A stretch of DNA of 64,000 nucleotides from Streptomyces fuscichromogenes (GCF_014645815.1 NZ_BMML01000022.1:62001-126000), one strand, 5' to 3'; positions 31,848 to 41,297 are shown, counted from the first letter of the stretch. Notes: generated by a model not told the origin, from the letters alone. A program made the numbers and translations.

Positions 31848-33197
31848 ATGGCCGGCATGGTCACCACGTACCCCCGAGCTGAGCGGGCCGCGCAGGCCCG
31901 GGAGGTCGAAGTCCAGCTCGCCGCCGACGGAATCGACGGGGTGGTGTTCGGCTGGGTCGACAACGCCGGGCTGACCCGGGTGAAGTCCGTCCCGCTGGCC
32001 CAGCTCGAACACGCCGCCGAGTACGGCGTCGGCGCCGTGCCCTGCTTCGACGTCTCCCTGGTGGACGACTCCTTCACCGCTGCGCCTTCGAGTACCGGGC
32101 CGGTGGGCGACCTGCGGCTCGTCCCCGACCTCGACCGGCTCACGCCGCTCGCCGCCCAGCCCGGCTGGGCCTGGGCCCCGGCCGACCGCTACACCCAGGA
32201 CGGCACCCCGCACCCCGGCTGCCAGCGGCAGTTCGCCCGCCAGGTCACCGAGGCCGTCGAGCGGCGCGGGCTTTCGGTGCGGGCCGGGATCGAGGTCGAG
32301 TGGGTGGTGGCCGACGCTGCCGGGGCCCCCGCGACGGCAGGGCCCGGGTACGGGATGACCCGCTTCGTCGAGCACTCCGACTACCTGCGGGAGGTGCTGC
32401 GCGCCCTCACCGCCCAGGGACTGACCGTGCTCCAGCTCCATCCCGAGTACGCCGCCGGGCAGTTCGAGGTCTCGGTCGCCGCCGAGGGGCCGGTCGAGGC
32501 GGCCGACACCACGATGCTGGTGCGCCACACCATCCGGGCCGTCTCCGCCCGGCACGGCCTGCGGGTCTCGTACGCGCCCGTCTTCACCGAAGGCTCGGTC
32601 GGCAACGGCGCCCACCTGCACCTCAGCCTCTGGCGACAGGGCCGCAACCTCGGGCACGGCGGCCCCGGCCGCCACGGACTGCACCCCGACGCCGAGCAGT
32701 TCCTCGCGGGCGTACTGGCCGAGCTGCCCGCCCTGCTCGCCCTCGGAGCGCCGAGCGTCGCCTCCTACCTGCGGCTGGTCCCCTCCCGCTTTGCCGGGGC
32801 CCACCGCTGCTGGGGGCTGGAGAACCGTGAGGCGGCACTGCGCCTGATCACCGGCTCCGCCGCCGGGCAGGCCAACGCGGAGTTCAAGTGCTTCGACGCC
32901 GCCGCCAACCCGTACCTGGAGATCGGCGGCGTGCTGGCCGCCGGACTCGCGGGCTTGGACGCCGGCCTGTCCCTTCCGCCCGAGACCTCGAACGACCCCG
33001 CCGCCCTCGGCGCCGCCGAGCGCCTCCCGGCGAGCCTGCCGGAGGCGATCGACGCGTACGAGAAGTCCGCACTGCTGCGGCAGTCGCTCGGTCCCGAGTT
33101 GTACCAGGCGGTGCTGGCCGTACGGCGGGCGGAGGCGGAGCTGTTCGGGATGCACACGGATGCGGACGTCATCGAGGCCGTTCGCTGGCGTTACTGA
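31848..33197 (+). CDS. Glutamine synthetase family enzyme, GlnA3/gamma-glutamylpolyamine synthetase-like
   Basis: A 449-residue protein with the GS catalytic barrel: IEVEWVV (metal/glutamate acids), GSVGNGAHLHLSL (metal His), RCWGLENREAALR (arginine loop) and NPYLEIGG. Classic GlnA regulation features are not obvious and the N-terminal domain (FGWVDNAGLTRVKSVPL) is that of the GlnA-like paralogues. These ligate glutamate to amines, including polyamines, with ATP. Facing it 141 bp away are a GNAT and an ornithine/lysine-type decarboxylase, which supports a polyamine or diamine substrate (inference). The start is uncertain: ATGs at 31848 and 31857 and a GTG at 31800 are possible, none with a strong ribosome site. 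Confidence 0.85.
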   Translation: MAGMVTTYPRAERAAQAREVEVQLAADGIDGVVFGWVDNAGLTRVKSVPLAQLEHAAEYGVGAVPCFDVSLVDDSFTAAPSSTGPVGDLRLVPDLDRLTPLAAQPGWAWAPADRYTQDGTPHPGCQRQFARQVTEAVERRGLSVRAGIEVEWVVADAAGAPATAGPGYGMTRFVEHSDYLREVLRALTAQGLTVLQLHPEYAAGQFEVSVAAEGPVEAADTTMLVRHTIRAVSARHGLRVSYAPVFTEGSVGNGAHLHLSLWRQGRNLGHGGPGRHGLHPDAEQFLAGVLAELPALLALGAPSVASYLRLVPSRFAGAHRCWGLENREAALRLITGSAAGQANAEFKCFDAAANPYLEIGGVLAAGLAGLDAGLSLPPETSNDPAALGAAERLPASLPEAIDAYEKSALLRQSLGPELYQAVLAVRRAEAELFGMHTDADVIEAVRWRY

Positions 33198-33338
33198 GGA
33201 GCATCGGCTCTGTTCCTCCGGCTCCCCGTCCACGCGTTGCGGCCCCGGAAGGTGTGGGGCAGATACCTGGCCATACCCGTGCCCCAGGTGGCGTAGGCGG
33301 TACTGCTGCCGGGACCGGCGACGGCCCCGGCATTCTGA

Positions 33339-33878
33339 TCAGCGGTGCTGCTGCGGCCGTCCGGCGGCAGCGGGTTCCAGCGGCTTCGCCATGTAGACCG
33401 CCTCGGTGCCGTAGCTCGCGGGCAGCACGATCTCGGGCCGGGCACGGTAACCCAGCCGGGACCACAACGCCTCGGAGCCGCGCACGGCGACCAGTGAGAG
33501 GGTCCGGTAGCGGGCCGCCTGCCCCGTCTCCTCCAGATGGCGCTGCATCCGGCGGGCCAGGCCCCGGCCGCGCGCCCGCTCGGCGATCACCAGGTCGTGG
33601 GTGTGCAGGTTGCTCCCCTGGTCGCCCTCCGGTACCGCGCCGTCCTCGGCCACGCTCAGGTCCGGGCAGCGGAACAGCGGGTACGGCAGTGCGAGCAGGT
33701 AGCCTCCGAGGCCGCCCGCGTGTTCCAGCACGAAGCAGGTCGAGGGCGAGGCGCGGTGCCGGGAGCGCAGCGCCTCCCGGCCCTCGGACAGGCCGCTCGC
33801 GGCGTAGGCGCGTTCCTCCAGCGCGACCACCTCGTTCCAGTCCTCCTCCCGGAACCGCCGGATCCGGGTGTCGGTCAT
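33339..33878 (-). CDS. GNAT family N-acetyltransferase
   Basis: A 179-residue protein starting MTDTRIRRFREEDW. Motif A, the acetyl-CoA pyrophosphate loop, is ERARGRGLARRM, preceded by the beta-4 strand HTHDLVIA; the C-terminal WSRLGYRARPEIVLPASYG is the usual motif B region. It transfers an acetyl group from acetyl-CoA to an amine. Its ATG overlaps the TGA of the upstream decarboxylase (ATGA at 33875-33878), so it is translationally coupled and may acetylate the amine product of that enzyme (inference). Confidence 0.9.
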   Translation of the reverse strand: MTDTRIRRFREEDWNEVVALEERAYAASGLSEGREALRSRHRASPSTCFVLEHAGGLGGYLLALPYPLFRCPDLSVAEDGAVPEGDQGSNLHTHDLVIAERARGRGLARRMQRHLEETGQAARYRTLSLVAVRGSEALWSRLGYRARPEIVLPASYGTEAVYMAKPLEPAAAGRPQQHR

Positions 33879-35191
33879 GCGCCTGCTCCGTCCGGAGCCG
33901 GGCCGCCGACGCAGGTGTACGGCAGCGGCGCGAAGCCGTTGAACCCCCGGGTGGCGTAGGCGCTGGCGTACGCGCCGCAGGAGTGGACCCACACCGGGTC
34001 GCCGGAGGCGATCGCGCCCGGGACCCGTACCAGGCCCTCCTGGGCGTACGCGTCGTCGCTGTCACAGGTCGGGCCCGCCACCACGGCGTCGACGAACTGC
34101 CCGCCGGAACGGGTGGGGAACTCCAGGCGGTACTGCAACTGGTCCATCTCGTAGAGGCCGTTGAACTTGCCGCAGCTCAGGTAGAGCCAGTCCTCGCGGG
34201 TGCCGTCGAGCCGGCGTCGGGAAGAGAGCCGGGCGACATGGGCGCGGATCGCGCCGTGGTCGGCGACCAGGTGGCGACCGGGCTCCAGCAGGAAGTCCAG
34301 GGGAACGGCGTTGACGGCACGCAGCCGTTCCATGCCCTCGCGGATCACCATGAACATCTTGTCCAGCGGCGGTTCCAGCGGCCGGCCTCGCCGGTCGAGA
34401 ACGCCGAGGGCCGGCAGTCCGCCGCCGAGGTTGATCCGGTCCGGGGTGATGCCACGCCGGTCGAGCGCCTCCAGGACCGCCGCCAGCATGTCGATCCCCG
34501 TGACCCAGGCCTCGGGGGTCATCTGCTGGGAGCCAACGTGCACCGACAGGCCGGAGGGCACCAGCCCGGCGCTCCGGGCGGCGCCGAGCACCCGCGGGGC
34601 GTCCTCCGGCGAGCAGCCGAACTTGCGGCTCAGGCCCCACAGCGCGCCCTCGCCGGTGGTCGCCAGCCGGCAGAACACCCGGGAGCCGGGGGCGTGTTCG
34701 GCGATCGCGCCGACGTCCTCCAGGCAGTCGGTGGCGAAGTCGCGTACGCCCAGCCGGTAGGCCTCGGCGATGTTGCGGTCCGACTTGACGGTGTTGCCGT
34801 AGTGGATCAGCCGGGGGTCCGCCCCGGTGCGCAGCGCCTGGGCGATCTCCTGCGGGCTCGCCGCGTCGAAGCCGGAGCCGAGCCGGGCGAGGTGGCCGAG
34901 CACCTCGTCCACCGGGCAGGCCTTCATCGCGAACCGGACGGCGACGCCGGGCAGTTCGGCGCACAGCGCGGCGTACTGACGGCCGATGCCGTCCAGGTCG
35001 TAGATGATGGTGTCCTCGACGGCGGCGGCGAGCGCGGCGCGCAGGGCGGGGTGGTCGTGCCGGTCGGGGACGGACGGGGCGGACGTGTGCGCGGTGGCCG
35101 GCGCGGTCGGGGTGCGGTGGCCGGTTCTGCCATGGTCGGCCGTCCGACGCGGTTCGGCGATCTGGCGCACGTCGGTGGTCTGAGGCCTCAC
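33875..35191 (-). CDS. PLP-dependent ornithine/lysine-type decarboxylase (fold III)
   Basis: A 438-residue protein of the eukaryotic-type ODC/DapDC family. The PLP lysine is Lys90 in RFAMKACP; other landmarks are GSGFDAAS, VHVGSQ, the glycine-rich phosphate loop NLGGGLPALG, LEPGRHLVADHG, and the catalytic cysteine at about 376 in GPTCDSDD. These enzymes decarboxylate ornithine, lysine or diaminopimelate. The C-terminal signature looks ODC-like rather than LysA-like, so putrescine or cadaverine is the likely product. I use the GTG at 35191, with GGGAG 7 nt upstream; the frame is open further but Arg/Pro-rich. It is coupled to a GNAT gene and opposite a GlnA-like gene. Confidence 0.9.
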   Translation of the reverse strand: MRPQTTDVRQIAEPRRTADHGRTGHRTPTAPATAHTSAPSVPDRHDHPALRAALAAAVEDTIIYDLDGIGRQYAALCAELPGVAVRFAMKACPVDEVLGHLARLGSGFDAASPQEIAQALRTGADPRLIHYGNTVKSDRNIAEAYRLGVRDFATDCLEDVGAIAEHAPGSRVFCRLATTGEGALWGLSRKFGCSPEDAPRVLGAARSAGLVPSGLSVHVGSQQMTPEAWVTGIDMLAAVLEALDRRGITPDRINLGGGLPALGVLDRRGRPLEPPLDKMFMVIREGMERLRAVNAVPLDFLLEPGRHLVADHGAIRAHVARLSSRRRLDGTREDWLYLSCGKFNGLYEMDQLQYRLEFPTRSGGQFVDAVVAGPTCDSDDAYAQEGLVRVPGAIASGDPVWVHSCGAYASAYATRGFNGFAPLPYTCVGGPAPDGAGA

Positions 35192-36170
35192 GTGTGAACT
35201 CCCGGTCCGACTGGAGGGACGATGCCGCGGGCTTGCCGGCCCGCACGAGATGAAGCGAGGGAGTCCAGAGGTCGGCTGTGACGCCTGACCTGGACTCCCT
35301 CCACGCCGCACTCTATGCACTTCCGGAGCCACCCCCGCACCCGCTGAACGGTGCGCGGCCCGCCTGCCGCCTTCGCGCTGACCGGCGCAAAGGCCGAGGT
35401 GTCCCCCGATCCCAGTCCCGCAGGGTGCCGCCGGGCAGCCGCGGCGCACCTTGTGCCACCGCTCGGCATACAGAACCACCCGAACGACGTCGATACGGGC
35501 ATCCACGACCTTGACGATCACGTACCAACGGATACGGCAGGCTGATCGGTCCCTCGACGGGCGCAGAACATGACTGTCCCAGCCGCACGCTCGATCGACC
35601 CGACCACCGCAATGACCCGATGCCGCGCGGCTCAGCCCGTGATCCTCCCACCGCTGCGATCACGGCTCGTCACGGCAGCGCGGATCCGTCGGCGTGGACT
35701 CGGCGGGCCATGACCGCCCACAGGCTGCCACCGAAGAGGTCCGAACGCCCTTGGCGGTCTGCTCTGCTCACCCTGCGGCAAGGGGACGAACGCGCCGCGG
35801 AGAACACCCCGTTCAGCGACCTTGCCCGGCCAGACCGCATCCAGCCAGTCGGACTCGGGCCGACCAGAAGCCGACAGGTTCGCGGATTCTTGAAGGCCCA
35901 AGGCGGCGAACTGGTCGGCCATCTGAAGGTCGAGATGGCGATCGTCCAGCCGGTTGACGCACCAGGCGCTCGGAAGGGTTCAGGTCGGCCGATGGTCAGG
36001 CTCCGGCGCGAGTTCGGTCGCGTCCCGCCCGAGCCGCTCTATCTCGTACCTGAAGATGAGCGGCGACGCGAGGCAGGGCCTTGATCTCGACGAGTGCGGC
36101 GGGGCCCTTCAGATGGTCCGGTCCTTGGCCTCCGAAGCCCACGCGACCTCATCGCGTACGGGCGAAGCTG
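35192..36170. other. About 1 kb without a convincing gene
   Basis: Both strands have short ORFs, but none has a good start plus recognisable domain. A stretch on the minus strand around 35,790-35,980 (reading RLDDRHLDLQMADQFAALG) has protein-like composition and may be a relic of a lost gene. This could be a scar of old insertion or deletion next to the secreted-protein pair. Confidence 0.4.
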
Positions 36171-36214
36171 TCGGGGCCCCGGGGAATCCACGATGACTTC
36201 CCCGGGGGCCCCGG
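36171..36214 (-). terminator. Strong hairpin terminator after the lipoprotein gene
   Basis: GGGGCCCCGGGGAA (36173-36186) pairs with TTCCCCGGGGGCCCC (36198-36212), with one bulged G and an 11-nt loop. It begins 19 nt beyond the lipoprotein stop on the leftward strand. No T-run. Confidence 0.7.
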
Positions 36215-36232
36215 CTTATGGGATTGCCGTGT

Positions 36233-36724
36233 TTAGCTGCGAGGCGGCTGATATTCCGGGCGCCATCCGACGGACAGGCCCCAGTGGACTCCGGCGCTGG
36301 CCGTTATCGTGATTTTCACGTCTTTCTTGCTGCTGCCCAGACCGATCTCGTTGTAGGTCGTTGCGGGTGTGGCCGCGCACGGGACGGTGTATGTGGCCAG
36401 TTTTCCGATGACTATGGTTGTTTTCCCTTCACCGTTGCATTCGGTGGCTACAGCGACCGTCCCGGCCTTGATGTTCTCGATCACGGCCACCTCTTGCGGC
36501 CCTGTCCGGTTGGCCAGGCGGACGAGGGCCTTGGCCGAGCCGGAGATGTCGGGTGGAGTTTTCGTCACATCAACGACAGGGTCGCGATCAGATGGGGTTG
36601 CGGAGACGCTGGAAGCTTTCTTCGGTGAGTCCTGGCTTTTTTGTGCCGTGCAACCCGAGCTGAGTGGAATGCCCGCAGCCAGGGCGATCGTCAAGGCCGC
36701 GTGGGCCTTCGTCAGCTTTGCCAC
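36233..36724 (-). CDS. Secreted lipoprotein of unknown function
   Basis: A 163-residue protein with a lipoprotein signal: KLTKAHAALTIALAAG then LSSGC with Cys25 as the lipidation site. After a Ser/Lys/Pro linker the mature domain (about 55-155) alternates apolar and polar residues as in a small beta domain and includes two cysteines (ATECNG, TVPCAA) that may form a disulphide. Its start lies 13 nt inside the end of the upstream secreted-protein gene, so the two are cotranscribed and likely act together at the cell surface. I do not recognise the domain. Codon use is less GC-biased than in neighbours. Confidence 0.8.
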   Translation of the reverse strand: MAKLTKAHAALTIALAAGIPLSSGCTAQKSQDSPKKASSVSATPSDRDPVVDVTKTPPDISGSAKALVRLANRTGPQEVAVIENIKAGTVAVATECNGEGKTTIVIGKLATYTVPCAATPATTYNEIGLGSSKKDVKITITASAGVHWGLSVGWRPEYQPPRS

Positions 36725-38529
36725 GTGTACCAGCCGACCGTGTATGGGGTGTAGGAGATGATTGTTGACTTCGCGCTGGTGGTGCAGTTGCTGTACAGGA
36801 TATAGCTCGTGCCTGTGATCTTGCGCCGCCAGACGCCGTACTTGGCGCTGACGGTCTTGTGCGGCGGGATGGTGGCGGTTATCGAGTTGCCCAGTTTCGC
36901 GGTCAGTGACGCGGAGAAGTTGATGCCGTACGTGGCTTCCTGACGCGAGACGAGTTCGTTGAGTGAGACCTTCAGTGATCCGCTGAGACTGATGCCGACG
37001 GTTCCTGTGGCTTCAGCGCTGAACGTGGTGGTCTCGTTGTTGCTGGTGCCGTTGTAGTTGGACTGGTAGGGGCCGATGGCGTGGATGTATCTGCCCCCAA
37101 GAGAGGTGGGCTTGTAGATGCTCTCCCGGTCGCAGTACAGACCATTGGGGTCGTTGCCGCTCGGCTCGTCTGTAGGGGCCGCCGGCTCGGAGCTGGCAGC
37201 GGCAGGGTCCGTAGGCTCGTCGGTCAGGTCCGTCTCGGAGGGATCGACCGGGGGGACTGTCGTCAGGGCACCGCTGTCGTCGTTGCCGTCGATGGAGAAC
37301 CAGCCCTCCAGGTCGACGATGAGCTGGATGGTTCCAGTGCTGCCGTTGTAGATGCTGACCGCGCCCTGGTCGCCGGGCTGAGCGATCACCAGGTCGGAGG
37401 TTGAGGTACTGGCCTGGAAGGAGTCCACGGAGGTGTCGGTCGGCATGGGCTGCCCGGTGGGCCACACCCGCAGGTAACCGGGGTTCTGCTGGCCGGTCGT
37501 GGTCAGATTGAGCGCTGCCGCGCCGAAGGACGTGGGGATGCCGTCGTGGTCGGCCACCGTCACGCTGACACTGCCGCCGGCCGGGATGGCAGTGGACGAG
37601 CGGGTGTCAAGCAAGCGGTCCTGAACGGCAGTGAAGACGCCGCCGCCCGAGGCGGCTTGGGTGAAGTAGCCGTAGACGTCCAGGACGACATCGATCGACT
37701 GCGTGGTCGACCCGTTCTTCAGGGTGATCTGACCGTCACTTCCGACCGGGATGACCGCACCCTGCGAAGTGGTGACGCTCTTGTAGTCCATGACCGGCTG
37801 CCCGGTCGAACCGCCGGACGCGTAGGCGTACAGGCTGCCGTCGTCTCCCGATGCGGGGACGATGAGGTTCGCGTAGACGGACGCCTCACCGGTGACACCG
37901 GCCATGCCGTCGATCTGGACGTTCAGTGTTCCGCCGGGGGCGATCTTCGCCTCCGGCGCTCCGGTTCCGTTGCGGGTGTCCAGGAGCCGGCTCTGCGAGA
38001 TGGGAACGTACCCGCCGGGCGAGGTGGCGCCGTCACCAGAGGTGAAGTATCCGCTGACGTCCACGACCAGATCGACGGTGCCGCTGTTGTTGTAGACGTC
38101 GACCTTCCCGTTCGGTGCGACCGCGACGATCGCTGCGTTGCTCGTGGTGTCGCCGCTTGAGTAGTTGACCGTCGAGCCGGGAGTGGGCCTGGTCGTTCCG
38201 TCGGGCCACAGCTCCAGGTAGCTGCCGTTGGCCGTGGCGTTCACGGCCTTGACGACCAGCGACACCGCCGAGACTCCGGAGGACGGAACCCCGCCCACGC
38301 CCGCCACCTGGAAGGACGTGGTGGAGGCCGCGCCGAGCGTCGCGCTGACGCCGAGGGATGAGCGAGTGTCGACGATCTTCGAAGAAGGCGAGACGGGGAA
38401 GAACCCACCATTGGAGACGGTACTGGCACCCGCGTGCGCCAGGCTCCCCAGGCCGAGCCATGCGAGTGCCGAGAAGAGTACGACGGCCAGTGCCAAAGGT
38501 CTGTGCCGGGTACGTCTGGCTTGAAACAT
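36712..38529 (-). CDS. Secreted protein with three beta repeats and a unique C-terminal domain
   Basis: A 605-residue exported protein. The signal peptide covers about residues 1-33 (SALAWLGLGSLAHA). Three copies of a roughly 115-120-residue repeat follow, each opening with a (I/L)(V/L)DTR motif (residues about 52, 182, 306) and closing with a V(D)xxGYF/GWF motif (about 157-162, 284-289, 406-411). A low-complexity acidic linker rich in D, E, T, P and S spans 415-465. The C-terminal domain (466-605) has two cysteines (LYCDRES, SNCTTS) and a beta-rich pattern with IPPHKTVSAKYGVWRRK. The repeats resemble those seen in large actinomycete exoproteins; the function is unknown. It overlaps the lipoprotein gene by 13 nt. 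Confidence 0.85.
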   Translation of the reverse strand: MFQARRTRHRPLALAVVLFSALAWLGLGSLAHAGASTVSNGGFFPVSPSSKIVDTRSSLGVSATLGAASTTSFQVAGVGGVPSSGVSAVSLVVKAVNATANGSYLELWPDGTTRPTPGSTVNYSSGDTTSNAAIVAVAPNGKVDVYNNSGTVDLVVDVSGYFTSGDGATSPGGYVPISQSRLLDTRNGTGAPEAKIAPGGTLNVQIDGMAGVTGEASVYANLIVPASGDDGSLYAYASGGSTGQPVMDYKSVTTSQGAVIPVGSDGQITLKNGSTTQSIDVVLDVYGYFTQAASGGGVFTAVQDRLLDTRSSTAIPAGGSVSVTVADHDGIPTSFGAAALNLTTTGQQNPGYLRVWPTGQPMPTDTSVDSFQASTSTSDLVIAQPGDQGAVSIYNGSTGTIQLIVDLEGWFSIDGNDDSGALTTVPPVDPSETDLTDEPTDPAAASSEPAAPTDEPSGNDPNGLYCDRESIYKPTSLGGRYIHAIGPYQSNYNGTSNNETTTFSAEATGTVGISLSGSLKVSLNELVSRQEATYGINFSASLTAKLGNSITATIPPHKTVSAKYGVWRRKITGTSYILYSNCTTSAKSTIISYTPYTVGWYTWQS

Positions 38530-38592
38530 CTATGAACCCCCCACGCTTTCGTGGACCTCATCCCGACGATGGATCATGTCCGATTTCAGCGG

Positions 38593-38620
38593 AGCGTAAG
38601 GATCTTGCTTGAACGGTCAA
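38593..38620 (-). promoter_or_regulatory. Candidate housekeeping promoter for the secreted-protein operon
   Basis: On the minus strand TTGACC (38620-38615) and TACGCT (38598-38593) are separated by 16 nt, close to actinomycete HrdB-type spacing. The start codon is about 64 nt further on, preceded by GGGGGG. Hand-picked, so tentative. Confidence 0.4.
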
Positions 38621-38973
38621 TGATCATCAACTCAAGGAAGTGCAAAGACTGCGACGTGTGAAGGGCTCTGAGCTGCACGAATCAATCACTCCGACACCCG
38701 TCCGAAGCGCCACGGGACTCCACGCTTGGGTCCACGGGCGGAAGTTGCCCACTACAGGGGCAAGGAGTTTGCCTATAGCGTGCCCCCGCCGGGCAGCTTT
38801 GACCAAAGCACGCGCACACCCTCAACCAGCCTCAAAGGAAGGCTAGTTGCAGCCAATCTGTCAACTCTTGAGAGTCGGAGCTGTCTGGCTTCCCAATGAC
38901 GATTGTCAAGCCGTCGTCGCTACGGTTCGTGAAGCCTCATAACGCTCTCCGTCGCGGATCATGGCCCACAAGC
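38621..38973. other. Intergenic region, no gene seen
   Basis: It lies between the zinc-ribbon recombinase-like gene and the promoter of the secreted-protein operon. It is less GC-rich than its surroundings. No ORF with protein-like composition and no clear attachment-site repeat was found by eye. Confidence 0.4.
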
Positions 38974-41283
38974 TCAGGGCGTGATTGGGTCGGGCTGGCT
39001 GCGGTGCGGGTGCGCGGCGTGGATGTATTTCATGGCGGTGCGGGGAGAGAGGCCGAAGAGGCGGATGATGTGGAGGGGGTCGTCGGTGTGCTGGGCCTCG
39101 TTAAGGATGCGGTCCACGCGCAGGCGGCCGGTCTGGTGGTCGTGGGCGCGCAGGGGTTTGTTGATCGCCTGGATCGACACTGGGGGTTGGGTGTCGTCGG
39201 TGGCGGTGCGGGTGGTGACCAGCAGGTAGGGGTTGGTGGTGGCGGGCCAGCGTCGGTAGCGTTCGGCCAGCCACTGGCGTGCCAGGCGGTAGGTGAGTTC
39301 GTCCAGGTAGACGATATGGACGGGCTTGCCGGTGCGGCGCACCAAGAGGGTGGCGCGGCTGTGGTCGAGGTCGTCCAGCAGCAGATGGCGCTGGTCGTGG
39401 GTGCTCAGAGCGTGCACGGCGGCGAGCACGAAGCTGAGCCGGTCGCGGACGCGGGGGAGGCGGTCGAGAGCGCCGCGCAGCATGTCGTCGGCCAGCGGCC
39501 GCGGCAGCACGACAACTGCGGTCAGGGAGACGGCGCGGGCCGGGTCGCGGAAGATGAGTCTCTCCCGTTTGAGGGCGCGGAACAGCGAGCGCAGGGCGGT
39601 GGCCAGGGACTTGACGGCTTCTCCCTGGACCGGTTCGAGGGTCTGCTCGATGTGGGCACGGGTGACGGCCCGCAGATCGGTGACTCCGTCCTCATACCAG
39701 GTCTGCAGCGCGGGTGCGGCCAGGCGCAGGTAGGAATAGACGGTTGACGGGGCGAGCGGCCGGCTGGGGCGTGAGGCCGTGCCGCACAGGACGTCGATCC
39801 ACCGGTTGAGCGGGCCGCGGAACGGGACGGGGGCAGCGTCGGCGAAGTGCCGGGCTCGGGCCAGAGCCGCATCAGAGCGCCGGTCTGGGGCCAGGCGTCC
39901 GGTCAGCAGGAGGTAGTTAATGACGCGGGCGCCATGGAAGTGAGTGCGGCGGGCGATCAGCCGCACGTCCTCCTCAGGCAGCGGGGCGTCGGCTCCGAGG
40001 TGGGCGAGCAGGACGCGCAGGGTGCGGATGCTGCCGCTCATGCGGCCGGCGTCCCAGCCGCGGCTCTTGATGTGGGCGACGAACTCGTTCAGCAGGATCC
40101 GGGCGGCCGGGGTCAGAGCCGGGAGATGTCGTTGGTCCAGGCGGGTCCAGTCGCGTGGCAGGTGGAAGAGCTCCAGCTGGCCCGGCTGGACGAGATGTTC
40201 GGAGACAGGGCGGGCGGCGCGCGAGGCACGGATGGCTTCGCGGCACTTGCGCTGGAGACGGCGGCGTCCGTAGAGGCCGCCTCGCTTGCTGCGCGGGGCA
40301 AGGGGGCCGCCGAACCAGAGTTGGTCGCCGCCGTCCAGGCGGATGCCGTCGAGGTCGTAGTCGGTCTCCGCGACGGTGAGCACGCAGCGCCGGCAGTGGT
40401 CGTCGCGCAACGGCAGCAGCCGGCCGCACCGGTGACACGGGGCCGCCTGGCGGCCGGCGCCCCAGTCCAGACAGGGCGCGCACCGCTGGTCCCGCTCGTT
40501 CGTCCAGGCCAGGCACTCGCGGCAGCTACCCAGACTGGCGGACATCCAGGAGGGCACCAGCCGCAGCCGCGGCGGCGCGAGCAGCCCGGCCCGCTTCAAC
40601 GCCTCGTGCAGGGTGGGTGCCATCTGCGGAAGATCCGCGAGCGTCTCGGGGCGCACCAGGCGCCCATCCGGGGTCCTGGCGGCCAGCGCGAGCCGCGCGC
40701 CCTCCTCGGTGTGGAAGTGCCAGGTCTGCCCCACGCGGCGTTCCGCGGCCATCTCATCGAGCACCGCCTGGACTGCGAGGAAGTCGGGGATGGTCCGGCC
40801 CCGGATGCGCTTGCCGTGGGCGCGGGTGAAGGTCCTGGGCCAGGGTGCGAACAGCCCGAGCTGGCCGGGGACTTCCTCCACGCACACCGCGGGGTCGTCG
40901 AGGGCCGCCGGTACCCGGCCGCGGGCCCACGGCGCGAGCCCGTGCCGCGGGCCGGTGACGGCGCTGTTGCGCAGCGGGTTGCTGTTCAGCGCCAGTCCCT
41001 CGATGCGCACGGCCAGTTGCAGCGGCCGCCCGGCGGGCAGGTCGCGCCGTTCGAACTCGGCATGCATCCACGCCGGGTCCTGACCGAGCCGGACCGCGAT
41101 CCGGCATCCCCGGCAGGTACCGTCCGCGCCGACGATCCCCGCCCAGCCGCACCGGCGGCAGACGGCCTCGCGCAGCCCTCCCTGAGCCCTCGGGTAGCGG
41201 CCACAGCGGCACTCGTAGCACAGGCCGGAGCCGGTGATGGTGCCCCAGGTCGCGCACAGCCCGCACGAGCCGGGACTGTTCAC
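38974..41283 (-). CDS. Large zinc-ribbon protein with recombinase-like C-terminal domain
   Basis: A 769-residue protein with a GTG start overlapping nothing but lying 14 nt after the XRE gene. The N-terminus has two CxxC pairs (CGLC at 6-9, CYEC at about 21-24) and more (CRRC, CRGC by about residue 57); a second zinc cluster lies at about 253-300 (CREC, CAPC, CHRC, CRRC). The last 350 residues have the layout of a phage-type integrase: a SAM-like helical domain (TVYSYLRLAAPALQ, TRAHIEQTL), then a catalytic-like domain ending LFGLSPRTAMKYIHA. The usual HxxR box is not evident, so it may be a DNA-binding or degenerate recombinase. It forms one operon with an active-looking integrase. Confidence 0.8.
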   Translation of the reverse strand: MNSPGSCGLCATWGTITGSGLCYECRCGRYPRAQGGLREAVCRRCGWAGIVGADGTCRGCRIAVRLGQDPAWMHAEFERRDLPAGRPLQLAVRIEGLALNSNPLRNSAVTGPRHGLAPWARGRVPAALDDPAVCVEEVPGQLGLFAPWPRTFTRAHGKRIRGRTIPDFLAVQAVLDEMAAERRVGQTWHFHTEEGARLALAARTPDGRLVRPETLADLPQMAPTLHEALKRAGLLAPPRLRLVPSWMSASLGSCRECLAWTNERDQRCAPCLDWGAGRQAAPCHRCGRLLPLRDDHCRRCVLTVAETDYDLDGIRLDGGDQLWFGGPLAPRSKRGGLYGRRRLQRKCREAIRASRAARPVSEHLVQPGQLELFHLPRDWTRLDQRHLPALTPAARILLNEFVAHIKSRGWDAGRMSGSIRTLRVLLAHLGADAPLPEEDVRLIARRTHFHGARVINYLLLTGRLAPDRRSDAALARARHFADAAPVPFRGPLNRWIDVLCGTASRPSRPLAPSTVYSYLRLAAPALQTWYEDGVTDLRAVTRAHIEQTLEPVQGEAVKSLATALRSLFRALKRERLIFRDPARAVSLTAVVVLPRPLADDMLRGALDRLPRVRDRLSFVLAAVHALSTHDQRHLLLDDLDHSRATLLVRRTGKPVHIVYLDELTYRLARQWLAERYRRWPATTNPYLLVTTRTATDDTQPPVSIQAINKPLRAHDHQTGRLRVDRILNEAQHTDDPLHIIRLFGLSPRTAMKYIHAAHPHRSQPDPITP

Positions 41284-41297
41284 CCGTGCCCTCCTGC

